From Haloarculaceae archaeon (GTDB taxonomy: Archaea; Halobacteriota; Halobacteria; Halobacteriales; Haloarculaceae), in NCBI GenBank assembly GCA_018609945.1, contig JAHENO010000241.1:1-12835 (forward strand): 12,835 nucleotides of DNA. Direction: 5' to 3'. The first letter of the stretch is position 1. Each line of letters starts with the position of its first letter. Under the pieces are notes generated by a model that worked only from the letters and a program-made list of their open reading frames with translations, did not search any database and had not been told where the DNA came from. Below, piece after piece: positions 6,272 to 11,863 of the stretch. Made by a program: the position numbers and the translations under genes.

Positions 6272-6454
6272 ATGAAATCGGACATTCTGGTCTGTTCGGC
6301 CTGGGATGAGGAACACGAGCGGCCGGTGTACACGCTCGGCGAGGCGTGTCCCGAGTGCGGTGCCGACGCGGTCAACAGCGCCCCGGCGCCGTTCAATCCC
6401 GAGGACCCCCACGGCGAGTATCGACGCGCTCTTAAGCGGCGCAATCGGGAGTAG
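6272..6454 (+). CDS. nop10: H/ACA RNP protein Nop10
   Basis: A 60-aa protein with the Nop10 signature: N-terminal MKSDILVC, the YTLGEACPECGADAVNS ribbon, and PAPFNPEDPHGEYRRALKRR. Nop10 binds the pseudouridine synthase Cbf5 in H/ACA guide-RNA particles that modify rRNA. Only three cysteines are present (Cys8, Cys26, Cys29); the position of the second ligand in other archaea is Trp11 or nearby, so the zinc site is probably incomplete. It starts 21 nt after aIF2-alpha. Codons 53-54 (CTT AAG) create a TATA-like box for the next gene. Confidence 0.94.
   Translation: MKSDILVCSAWDEEHERPVYTLGEACPECGADAVNSAPAPFNPEDPHGEYRRALKRRNRE
6431..6436 (+). promoter_or_regulatory. Possible internal TATA box in the end of nop10
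   Basis: CTTAAG is centred about 26 nt before the ATG of the chaperone gene, the leaderless spacing seen elsewhere in this window. It uses the codons GCT CTT AAG, where GCT and CTT are uncommon in this GC-rich DNA. Independent transcription of the chaperone gene is inferred. Confidence 0.4.
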
Positions 6455-6459
6455 GGGGT

Positions 6460-7212
6460 ATGGACGAATTCGACATCGAGGTCGTCGCCGAGCCCAATCT
6501 CTCGGAGCCGGCCTTCGTCGAGGGACTGCCCGGCGTGGGGCACGTCGGCAAACTCGCCGCCGAGCACCTCGTCGAGGAGCGCGACGGGCAACTCGTCAGG
6601 CGGGTCCACTCGACGCACCTCCCGCCGCAGGTCAGCGTCGAGGACGGTCTCACGCAACTGGCGGGTGCCGAGTTACACGCCGTCGAGACCGACGGCCAGG
6701 ACCTGCTCGTGCTCACCGGCGACCACCAGGCACAGGACACTGTCGGCCACTACGGCCTCGCCGAGGCGTTCCTCGACCTCGCCGAAGAGTTCGGCGCCGA
6801 GCGCGTGTTCGCACTCGGCGGGGTTCCGACGGGCGAACTCATCGAGACCTACGACGTCATCGGCGCCGCGACGACCGAGGCCGGCAAGGAGGAACTCGCC
6901 GCGGTCGGCGTCGAGTTCCGCGGCGACGAGCCCGCCGGCGGCATCGTCGGCGTGAGTGGCCTCCTGCTGGGGCTGGGCGAACGCCGCGGCGTCGACGCCG
7001 CCTGCCTGATGGGCGAGACCAGCGGCTACCTCGTCGACCCCAAGAGCGCACAGGCAGTGCTCGAAGTGCTCCAGGACACCCTCGGTTTCGAGGTCGACTT
7101 CGGCTCACTGGAGGAACGCGCCGACGAGATGGAGGAGGTCGTCCGGAAGATCCAGGAGATGGAACAGGGCACGCCGGCCCCCTCCGACGAGGACCTGCGC
7201 TATATCGGGTAG
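6460..7212 (+). CDS. PAC2-family proteasome assembly chaperone
   Basis: A 250-aa protein of the PAC2 / PbaA-type family found next to nop10 in many archaea. Features are the early LPGVGHVGKLAAEHLV segment (about 23-38), the strand-rich core with LLVLTGDHQAQ and ALGGVPTGELIETYDVIGAAT, a GGIVGVSGLLLGLGERRGVDAACLMGETSGYLVDPKSA stretch read in parts across 159-196, and a charged C-terminal helix (ERADEMEEVVRKIQEME). Archaeal relatives are linked to assembly of the 20S proteasome or similar rings; the direct partner here is not known. The ATG follows nop10 by 5 nt, so read-through from the L44e promoter is likely in addition to the possible internal promoter. Confidence 0.92.
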   Translation: MDEFDIEVVAEPNLSEPAFVEGLPGVGHVGKLAAEHLVEERDGQLVRRVHSTHLPPQVSVEDGLTQLAGAELHAVETDGQDLLVLTGDHQAQDTVGHYGLAEAFLDLAEEFGAERVFALGGVPTGELIETYDVIGAATTEAGKEELAAVGVEFRGDEPAGGIVGVSGLLLGLGERRGVDAACLMGETSGYLVDPKSAQAVLEVLQDTLGFEVDFGSLEERADEMEEVVRKIQEMEQGTPAPSDEDLRYIG

Positions 7213-7283
7213 GCGGTTCTGCACTGCGGGAAGTTGATTATCACACTGGAGCAAGCACACTCTCCGCAAGGTTCTTCATACCA

Positions 7284-7297
7284 TATATCCGAATATA
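7284..7297 (+). promoter_or_regulatory. AT-rich inverted repeat before vapB, candidate operator
   Basis: TATAT (7284-7288) and ATATA (7293-7297) are inverted around CCGA and end 4 nt before the vapB ATG. VapB-type antitoxins usually repress their own operon through inverted repeats near the promoter. Its closeness to the start codon makes it a better candidate operator than TATA box; the upstream TTCATA at 7274-7279 could be the TATA element. Confidence 0.45.
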
Positions 7298-7301
7298 CGG
7301 C

Positions 7302-7547
7302 ATGGTCAAGACCATCCGGGTCTCCGAGGAGTACCATGAGTGGTTGCGCGCACACAACCGGGACGACGAAACGATGGAGGAGACACTTCGACGACTGACT
7401 CGAGGACCGGATCCGACGGCGGTTGCCGGACTGTTGACCGAAGGCGAAGCCGAAGAGGCGAAAGAGGCAGTCGACGCGCTCCACGAGCGGGACCGCACCA
7501 GACTGGACGCCGCCCGGGAGGCCTTCGAGCACAATACCGACGAATGA
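7302..7547 (+). CDS. vapB: VapB-type antitoxin (DUF7557-like)
   Basis: An 81-aa charged protein beginning MVKTIRVSEEYHEWLRAHNR. The N-terminal strand (KTIRVSEEYHEWL) and helix (ETMEETLRRL, 28-38) resemble the ribbon-helix-helix antitoxins of haloarchaea, now often called DUF7557 (from memory). The C-terminal half (45-78) is an acidic helix that would wrap around the toxin. Its stop codon overlaps the vapC start in an ATGA, so production of the two is coupled. It would neutralise the PIN-domain toxin and repress the operon, probably through the AT-rich inverted repeat just upstream. Family role is known; the action here is inferred. Confidence 0.85.
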   Translation: MVKTIRVSEEYHEWLRAHNRDDETMEETLRRLTRGPDPTAVAGLLTEGEAEEAKEAVDALHERDRTRLDAAREAFEHNTDE

Positions 7548-7939
7548 TTCTCGACTCTGCGTATCTGTTCGACCTGATGGCGGACGATCGGGACGCATTC
7601 GCCAAGGGGGTCGAACTCGTCGAACGCGGGGAGATGCAGTGGCTGCCGACGCCGGTGGTCGCGGAGGTCTACTACGGCGTGGCTACAGCGCGAAGCGACA
7701 CTGCCGAACAGGACGTCCGGAATCGGTTGCTGGGGTATCCCCGCGTCGACATCGACGAAGAGATAGCACGGCGCGCCGGCACGCTGCTTGCCGATGCGGA
7801 CGACCGGGCGGGCGGCAACGCCGGTGTCGGCACGAACGACGCCTACATCGCCGCGATTGCAGACATCCTTGACGACGCGGTACTCACGGCGAACGTCGGA
7901 GATTTCGAAGCGCTCGGTGTCTCGGTGGAGACGTACTAA
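7544..7939 (+). CDS. vapC: VapC-type PIN-domain ribonuclease toxin
   Basis: A 131-aa PIN-domain protein, the normal VapC length. Acidic active-site candidates are Asp4 (MILDSAYLFDL), Glu41 (TPVVAEVYYG), Asp99 (TNDAYIAAIA) and Asp120 (VLTANVGDFE). These are the four positions that bind Mg2+ in VapC nucleases, so the toxin looks intact. VapC proteins cleave tRNA or rRNA at single sites and stop translation; the target here is not known. The ATG overlaps the vapB stop. The gene converges tail-to-tail with cca, only 10 nt apart. The longer frame upstream is antitoxin sequence read in another frame. TA pairs of this kind move between genomes, but I see no flanking mobile DNA. Confidence 0.92.
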   Translation: MILDSAYLFDLMADDRDAFAKGVELVERGEMQWLPTPVVAEVYYGVATARSDTAEQDVRNRLLGYPRVDIDEEIARRAGTLLADADDRAGGNAGVGTNDAYIAAIADILDDAVLTANVGDFEALGVSVETY

Positions 7940-7949
7940 CCTTCGGTTC

Positions 7950-9344
7950 TTACGGCACCGGATCGAAATACCGCGCCAGTTCGACCCCGAAGTCCGCCGC
8001 GAGGCCCACGATTTCCTCTCCGACGAGGAGGTCATAGCCATCCCGAAGGGCAGTCTCGACGTGGGCACCGAGCGCCACGTCGAAGACGGCGTCGCCCTCC
8101 AGTAGACCGGTCGCGCTCGTGTACTCGCGCTCGCGTTCGACGACGTAGCGGTCCCCGTCGACGAAGGGGCCGTACGCGTCGGTGTCGACGTAGGTCTCGT
8201 AGAAGTCTCGGGCGTGGTCGCGGACGTGGACTGGTGGCCCCTCGTGGCGCTCGACGCGCGGGCGTTCGACCACTTCGAGTTCGAACAACAGGACCGCGTC
8301 GCCGGTCGCGGTCGCCTGCCGGGTGTTTCCGCCGTCGCTGCCCGTCTCGGCGAAGGCGGCCGACCGGAACACGTCGAACCCGCGGCGGTCGAGTTCGCCC
8401 GCCAGTCCCTCGCGGGACTTTTCGAGCTGGGGCCAGAGCTGGTCCTCGACGACGTCGGGCGCGTCGAAGCGGACGGCGACGGGCGTCGTGGCGCGGTCCC
8501 CGACGGCCTTGCGGACGTCGGCCGCGTCGAACGGCTCTGGTTCGTCGTCCTCGAACAGCGCCTCTCGGGGCTCGGCCAGCAACTCGCGGGCGTAGTGCTG
8601 GAGGCGGGCGACGTTCCCGGCCGAGCAGACCGCGGCGACGTTCCGCTCGGGGTCGGTGGGGTCGACGACGACCAGCGGATCCTCGAAGGACGCCGCGCGG
8701 TGACCCTCGGGATCGAGTTCGACGGGCGGGTGCCAGTCGGCGGCGGCCCCGACGAGCGGCCCGAAGCCGCCGTGCTCCAGCACCAGGAGTTCGGTCAGAA
8801 AGCCCGAGAACCCCCGCGTGCGGAGGTCGCTGCCGTAGACGCCGATTCCGGAGAGGAACTGCTTGCAGACCCGGACGTCGCCAGCGAGGTCGTCGTCGAG
8901 GCGCTTTTCGAGATACTGCGAGTGGAAGGGTGTCCGGTCGACGGCCGACCGGACGTCGCTGGCGTCGGCGACCGCATAGCAGGGCACGAGGTCGATCTCG
9001 AAGCCGCCGTACTCGCCGACGACGTAGGGGTGTTCGGCGTACTCCTCGTGGCTCTCCGGGAGGACGGCGTGGCCGACCCGCAGGCCATACTCTTCCAGCC
9101 GGTCGCGATCCAGATCCGGCGGAAAGGAGACGAACAGGTCGATGTCGCGGTCGCCGGCCAGCCAGGTGTTCCGGGCGGTCGAACCGACGTGGAGTACCTC
9201 CGCCTCGACGGGGAGGTCGGCGACGGCCGCCTCGGTTTCGGCGATGAGGTCCGCGACGACGCGCTCCAGTCGGTCGCGCTCCGCCGACTCGGGCGTCACG
9301 CGATCGCGAACCCGCGCGACGACGGCGTCGAACTCCTCGCCCAT
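7950..9344 (-). CDS. cca: CCA tRNA nucleotidyltransferase (archaeal class I)
   Basis: A 464-aa enzyme that adds or repairs the 3'-CCA end of tRNAs using CTP and ATP without a nucleic-acid template. The nucleotidyltransferase signature is clear: GSTARNTWLAGDRDIDLFV with Gly54-Ser55, metal-binding Asp67 and Asp69, and the third carboxylate Asp118 in FEIDLVPCY. The following DRTPFHSQYLEKRL, VRVCKQFLSGIGVYGSDL and GFSGFLTELLVL segments are typical of the archaeal class I neck/body, and HVRDHARDF with the acidic C-terminus forms the tail domain. Length is normal. The ATG is preceded by GGAGGG. The tRNA-Asn gene lies head-to-head 92 nt away and encodes no CCA, consistent with need for this enzyme. 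Confidence 0.96.
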   Translation of the reverse strand: MGEEFDAVVARVRDRVTPESAERDRLERVVADLIAETEAAVADLPVEAEVLHVGSTARNTWLAGDRDIDLFVSFPPDLDRDRLEEYGLRVGHAVLPESHEEYAEHPYVVGEYGGFEIDLVPCYAVADASDVRSAVDRTPFHSQYLEKRLDDDLAGDVRVCKQFLSGIGVYGSDLRTRGFSGFLTELLVLEHGGFGPLVGAAADWHPPVELDPEGHRAASFEDPLVVVDPTDPERNVAAVCSAGNVARLQHYARELLAEPREALFEDDEPEPFDAADVRKAVGDRATTPVAVRFDAPDVVEDQLWPQLEKSREGLAGELDRRGFDVFRSAAFAETGSDGGNTRQATATGDAVLLFELEVVERPRVERHEGPPVHVRDHARDFYETYVDTDAYGPFVDGDRYVVEREREYTSATGLLEGDAVFDVALGAHVETALRDGYDLLVGEEIVGLAADFGVELARYFDPVP

Positions 9345-9436
9345 ACCCTCCGTTCCGGACAGGTGCGTGAAAGCGTGTCGATGCAGGACGGAAAGCGAAA
9401 CGCCTATCAGAGCAATCCGACTACCGCTGAATGCGT

Positions 9437-9539
9437 GCCGCCGTAGCTCAGCTGGTAGAGCACCACGCTGTTACGGTGCGTAGGTTGCCTGCGTGCCGCA
9501 GATACGTGGTTGTCCCAGGTTCGAGCCCTGGCGGCGGCG
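9437..9539 (+). tRNA. tRNA-Asn (GUU) with a 30-nt intron
   Basis: A full cloverleaf: acceptor GCCGCCG (9437-9443) pairs with CGGCGGC (9532-9538); D stem GCTC/GAGC (9446-9449 with 9458-9461); anticodon stem CCACG/CGTGG (9463-9467 with 9505-9509); T stem CCAGG/CCTGG (9515-9519 with 9527-9531) with loop TTCGAGC. The discriminator is G9539 and no CCA is encoded. The anticodon loop is C-T-GTT-A-A with anticodon 9470-9472, so the spliced tRNA of 73 nt reads AAC and AAU. The loop is interrupted by an intron at the canonical position 37/38. The gene stands between cca and the Vms1-like gene. Confidence 0.95.
9474..9503 (+). other. tRNA intron with bulge-helix-bulge splice motif
   Basis: Thirty nt between A37 and A38 of tRNA-Asn. 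The predicted bulge-helix-bulge is complete: exon CUGU (9468-9471) pairs with intron GCAG (9498-9501) as the 4-bp central helix. The 5' bulge is UA^C (9472-9474) and the 3' bulge is AU^A (9502-9504), each cut after its second base as archaeal tRNA endonuclease does. The rest of the intron folds into a 10-bp stem with G-U pairs (GGUGCGUAGG against CCUGCGUGCC) and a UUG loop. Confidence 0.9.
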
Positions 9540-9649
9540 CTCTCTCCTCCAGCGAGGCGTTCCATCGCCGAGCAACCGCTCAGTAGTGAGAGCGCAATCC
9601 GACAGGGCTCGAACAGACGAGTCGCAGCCCGGGATGGTGAACGGAGCGC
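9540..9649. other. Gap between tRNA-Asn and the Vms1-like gene, nothing recognised
   Basis: About 110 nt between the 3' ends of the tRNA gene and the minus-strand release-factor gene. I see no coding signal and no T-run after the tRNA beyond the pyrimidine tract CTCTCTCCTCC (9540-9550), which could help end transcription of the tRNA. Confidence 0.4.
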
Positions 9650-10543
9650 TCACACCGATCGCACCTGCACAGTCCAGAAGTCCTCGAAGGCGTCTTCGAG
9701 TGCGGCTTCGGGGTCGCCGGTCGCGTCGACGGGTGCGGTGACGGTCGCAAGGTCCGACACTTCCCAGATGACCGACTGCTCGCCGACGACGTACAGCGGG
9801 TCAGCCGCCCGTTCTTCGAGGGCCGCCCGGCAGCGGTCGAGGTGGTCGTCGATCTCTTCCTCGCGGAGCCGCTCGAAGCGGGACTGTGAGAACCCGCCCT
9901 TCGAGTGCTGGCTCGTCAGGTCGCTGTCGAAGCCGTGGAACGCGGTCCGCTCGCGGCCGTCGTAGGTACCCATCGCGAACAGGTCCGAGCGAACGAGCGC
10001 GAGGGTGTAGGTCCCACGTGGCTGGAACCACGACCGGTCGAGACGGGCGCTCTCGCCCCACTCGGCGAACGGCTCCGGGGAGACGGGCACCGACAGACAG
10101 ACGCCCACGAGTCCGGCGTCGTCGGTGACCGCCAGGCAGGGCGCGGCCCGCGAGACCAGCCGCGTGCGGTCGCCAAAGCCCTCGCGAACCGCTTCGGGCA
10201 GGTCGTGGCCGTCCGGCACGTAGGCGGTCAACAGCCCCTCGGGGCCGGTTTCGACCGACTCGAGGCGCGCGAGGATTTCGTCGAGACGCGACCCGCGGAC
10301 AGCACTCTCCCGACGGAAAGACAGCTCGGCGTCCGCGGACTGGAGGCGGCTGACGCGGTCCTCGAGTTCCGCGACGCGGTCTTCGAGACGGTTGACCTGC
10401 CGCTGGGCTTCCTGGCGGTCGGTCACGGCGTCGGCACGGCGCTCCTGCTCGGCCGCGAGCTGGCGTTCGAGGTGTTCCTTTTCCTCCTCCAGCGTCTCGA
10501 TTCGCTCTTTGAGTTCTGTCCGGCCGAGCAGATCGTCCAGCAT
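9650..10543 (-). CDS. Vms1/ANKZF1-like peptidyl-tRNA release factor (VLRF1-type)
   Basis: A 297-aa protein. Residues 9-70 form a strong Glu/Arg-rich coiled coil. Residues 100-295 fit the eRF1-like fold of Vms1/ANKZF1, including RGTYTLALVRSDLFAMGTYDG (176-196), the motif HSKGGFSQ (213-220) with Gln220 as the likely catalytic residue, and an amphipathic helix RFERLREEEIDDHLDRC. In eukaryotes this domain frees stalled nascent chains from tRNA on 60S subunits by cutting near the tRNA CCA end. The same action here is inferred. It has no zinc finger or ankyrin repeats; the coiled coil may take over ribosome contact. A TATA-like box (attaaac, 10567-10573) lies about 27 nt before its ATG. Downstream of the DUF5802-type gene by 32 nt. 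Confidence 0.85.
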   Translation of the reverse strand: MLDDLLGRTELKERIETLEEEKEHLERQLAAEQERRADAVTDRQEAQRQVNRLEDRVAELEDRVSRLQSADAELSFRRESAVRGSRLDEILARLESVETGPEGLLTAYVPDGHDLPEAVREGFGDRTRLVSRAAPCLAVTDDAGLVGVCLSVPVSPEPFAEWGESARLDRSWFQPRGTYTLALVRSDLFAMGTYDGRERTAFHGFDSDLTSQHSKGGFSQSRFERLREEEIDDHLDRCRAALEERAADPLYVVGEQSVIWEVSDLATVTAPVDATGDPEAALEDAFEDFWTVQVRSV

Positions 10544-10566
10544 ACCCGAGGGGACACCGCCGGCGG

Positions 10567-10573
10567 ATTAAAC
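10567..10573 (-). promoter_or_regulatory. TATA-like box of the Vms1-like gene
   Basis: The minus strand reads GTTTAAT here, centred about 27 nt before the ATG at 10543 in the short gap after the DUF5802-type gene. It supports a leaderless transcript independent of the upstream gene. Confidence 0.55.
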
Positions 10574-10575
10574 CC

Positions 10576-10932
10576 TCAGGTTATCGGATCGTCGCTCCAG
10601 CCCGGCGCCATCGCGAGCAACTGCGAGGCGCGGTCGGCCTTCGCGAGGAGTACCTCCCGCAACGACGGCGGGTTGCGAACCGTCTCCTCGATCCACTCCT
10701 CCGGGATGGCGAGCGTGTCCGCCGGGACGTCATCGTCGCCGTGGACGGTGAAGTGGTTCGTTCCCAGTTTCATCACCAGCGGGTGGTCGAGCCGCTCGAC
10801 GCCGTCGCCGTCCGCGTAGAGCTGCCTGTTGACATGTTCGTGCTGGGCGCGACACATCTTTGCCGCGTCGTCGTCGCCCGGTTCGACGTACAGCCGTCCC
10901 AGGTAGTACCCCCTGGAGAACTCCTCGAACAT
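10576..10932 (-). CDS. Conserved haloarchaeal protein, DUF5802-type
   Basis: A 118-aa soluble protein beginning MFEEFSRGYYLGRLYVEPGD. Further conserved-looking blocks are QHEHVNRQLYADGDGVERLDHPLVMKLG (read across 30-57), a short VPADTLAIPEEW, and PPSLREVLLAKADRASQLL near the end. This matches my memory of the haloarchaeal family DUF5802 of unknown function. No signal peptide or metal motif is seen. On the minus strand an AT-rich box (GATTTATGC, about 10962-10970) lies some 35 nt before the ATG, giving a leader of a few nt. It is codirectional with the Vms1-like gene; whether they share a role is unknown. Confidence 0.8.
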   Translation of the reverse strand: MFEEFSRGYYLGRLYVEPGDDDAAKMCRAQHEHVNRQLYADGDGVERLDHPLVMKLGTNHFTVHGDDDVPADTLAIPEEWIEETVRNPPSLREVLLAKADRASQLLAMAPGWSDDPIT

Positions 10933-11131
10933 GCGGTCTGTCGTGACCTTTGCTACCGTCCCGCATAAATCCTGTCCAGTACACTTATGTCGGCGTGCAT
11001 TTCGACTGCGCTGTCGGGCGGTTTCTTTCTTCGGTCAGCGTCGTGAGTTCCGCCACGCTCCACGAGCGGTTCGTGGTCGCGCTCGGCCCGCGTTTCGACA
11101 CCCCTTAGTCCAGTCCCGCCGCGGACGGACC
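10933..11131. promoter_or_regulatory. Divergent intergenic region between the DUF5802- and DUF1405-type genes
   Basis: Contains the minus-strand TATA-like box at about 10962-10970 and, for the plus strand, only a weak CCTTAG at 11103-11108, about 27 nt before the ATG at 11132. A second TTAT element at 10984-10987 and a pyrimidine-rich stretch (TTTCTTTCTTC, 11021-11031) have no assigned role. No convincing small gene is seen. Confidence 0.4.
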
Positions 11132-11767
11132 ATGGGCCGGGAGACGCCGATCCCGCGGTCGCTTGCGCACGCATACCTCCTCGAGGGGCCGAACCTGGTC
11201 GCACTGCTGTGTATCAACGGGCTCGCTCTGCTGGTCGGACTCCGTTTCTACGTCGCCGACCTACCGGCCGTTCCGACGGCTCTGTGGCCGCTGTTCGCCG
11301 ACTCGCCGACGGCGATTTTTCTCGCGATGCTGTCGCTCGCGACGCTGGTGCCGGCCGTCGGCGACCGCTTCGAAGCCGTCCCGGTCACGCGGCCGGCCGC
11401 GTATCTCCACACGCTGGCGTTCGTCTGGCTCGTGAAGACGGGGCTCTGGACGGTCGTCGCGCTCAATCTCGGGTTCGGTCGCTACTTCCCGGCGCCCTGG
11501 GATTACTTCGGGATCATTCTCACCCATCTCGCGTTCGTAGTCGAAGCCTACCTCGTTCCACACTACGGCGGAACGACCAGGGGTGCGCTCGCGTTCGCGC
11601 TCCTGGTCGCGCTCGCCAACGACGTGCTCGATTACGGTTTTGGGTTCCACCCGCCGCTCAGGTACGAGCCCGGACTGGCACTGCCGGCCGCGAGCGTCGG
11701 GCTGACGGCGCTCGCAGTAGTCCTTGCCGCTCGCTCACTTCCGCGAGCGTCTGAAAGCGGATATTAA
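11132..11767 (+). CDS. DUF1405-type multi-pass membrane protein
   Basis: A 211-aa protein with six likely membrane helices (about 21-42, 52-75, 88-112, 122-144, 150-168, 183-202). Blocks such as LWPLFADSPTAIFLAML (51-67), TLAFVWLVKTGLWTVVALN and a conserved-looking DYFGIILTHLAFVVEAYLVP agree with DUF1405, a family of membrane proteins in archaea and bacilli with unknown function. The open frame reaches far upstream, but that part is Arg/Cys-rich and unlike a haloarchaeal protein; the ATG just before MGRETPIPRSLAHAYL is chosen as the start, with a weak TATA about 27 nt before it. No operon partner; the next gene has its own promoter. Confidence 0.85.
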   Translation: MGRETPIPRSLAHAYLLEGPNLVALLCINGLALLVGLRFYVADLPAVPTALWPLFADSPTAIFLAMLSLATLVPAVGDRFEAVPVTRPAAYLHTLAFVWLVKTGLWTVVALNLGFGRYFPAPWDYFGIILTHLAFVVEAYLVPHYGGTTRGALAFALLVALANDVLDYGFGFHPPLRYEPGLALPAASVGLTALAVVLAARSLPRASESGY

Positions 11768-11780
11768 ACGCTATTCGGCC

Positions 11781-11797
11781 CCGAGAATTTATTTCGG
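11781..11797 (+). terminator. Possible weak hairpin after the DUF1405-type gene
   Basis: CCGAGA and TTTCGG can pair with one G-U around ATTTA, 14 nt after the stop codon, and are followed by a short T-containing stretch. It may help end transcription, but archaeal terminators rely mainly on T-runs, and this one is poor. Confidence 0.25.
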
Positions 11798-11829
11798 TGG
11801 TTTCTGAACGGTGCAAACGGAGGTCTGGG

Positions 11830-11838
11830 TTTTTAAGT
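11830..11838 (+). promoter_or_regulatory. TATA-like box of the exported coiled-coil protein gene
   Basis: TTTTTAAGT is centred about 30 nt before the ATG at 11864, supporting that start and a leaderless or nearly leaderless mRNA. Confidence 0.55.
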
Positions 11839-11863
11839 AACGCGTGGGTAGAGGGGACAGAAG

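Noticed and set aside
5318..6412. 364-codon minus-strand open frame opposite aIF2-alpha
   Set aside because: Antisense shadow of a firmly identified factor; no motifs of its own.
8214..9446. 410-codon plus-strand open frame opposite cca
   Set aside because: Mirror of the CCA enzyme, which has all catalytic residues; the frame even runs on into the tRNA leader region.
10985..11044. Nineteen-codon small frame in the gap before the DUF1405-type gene
   Set aside because: Short, with no family resemblance and only a weak TTAT nearby; not distinguishable from chance.
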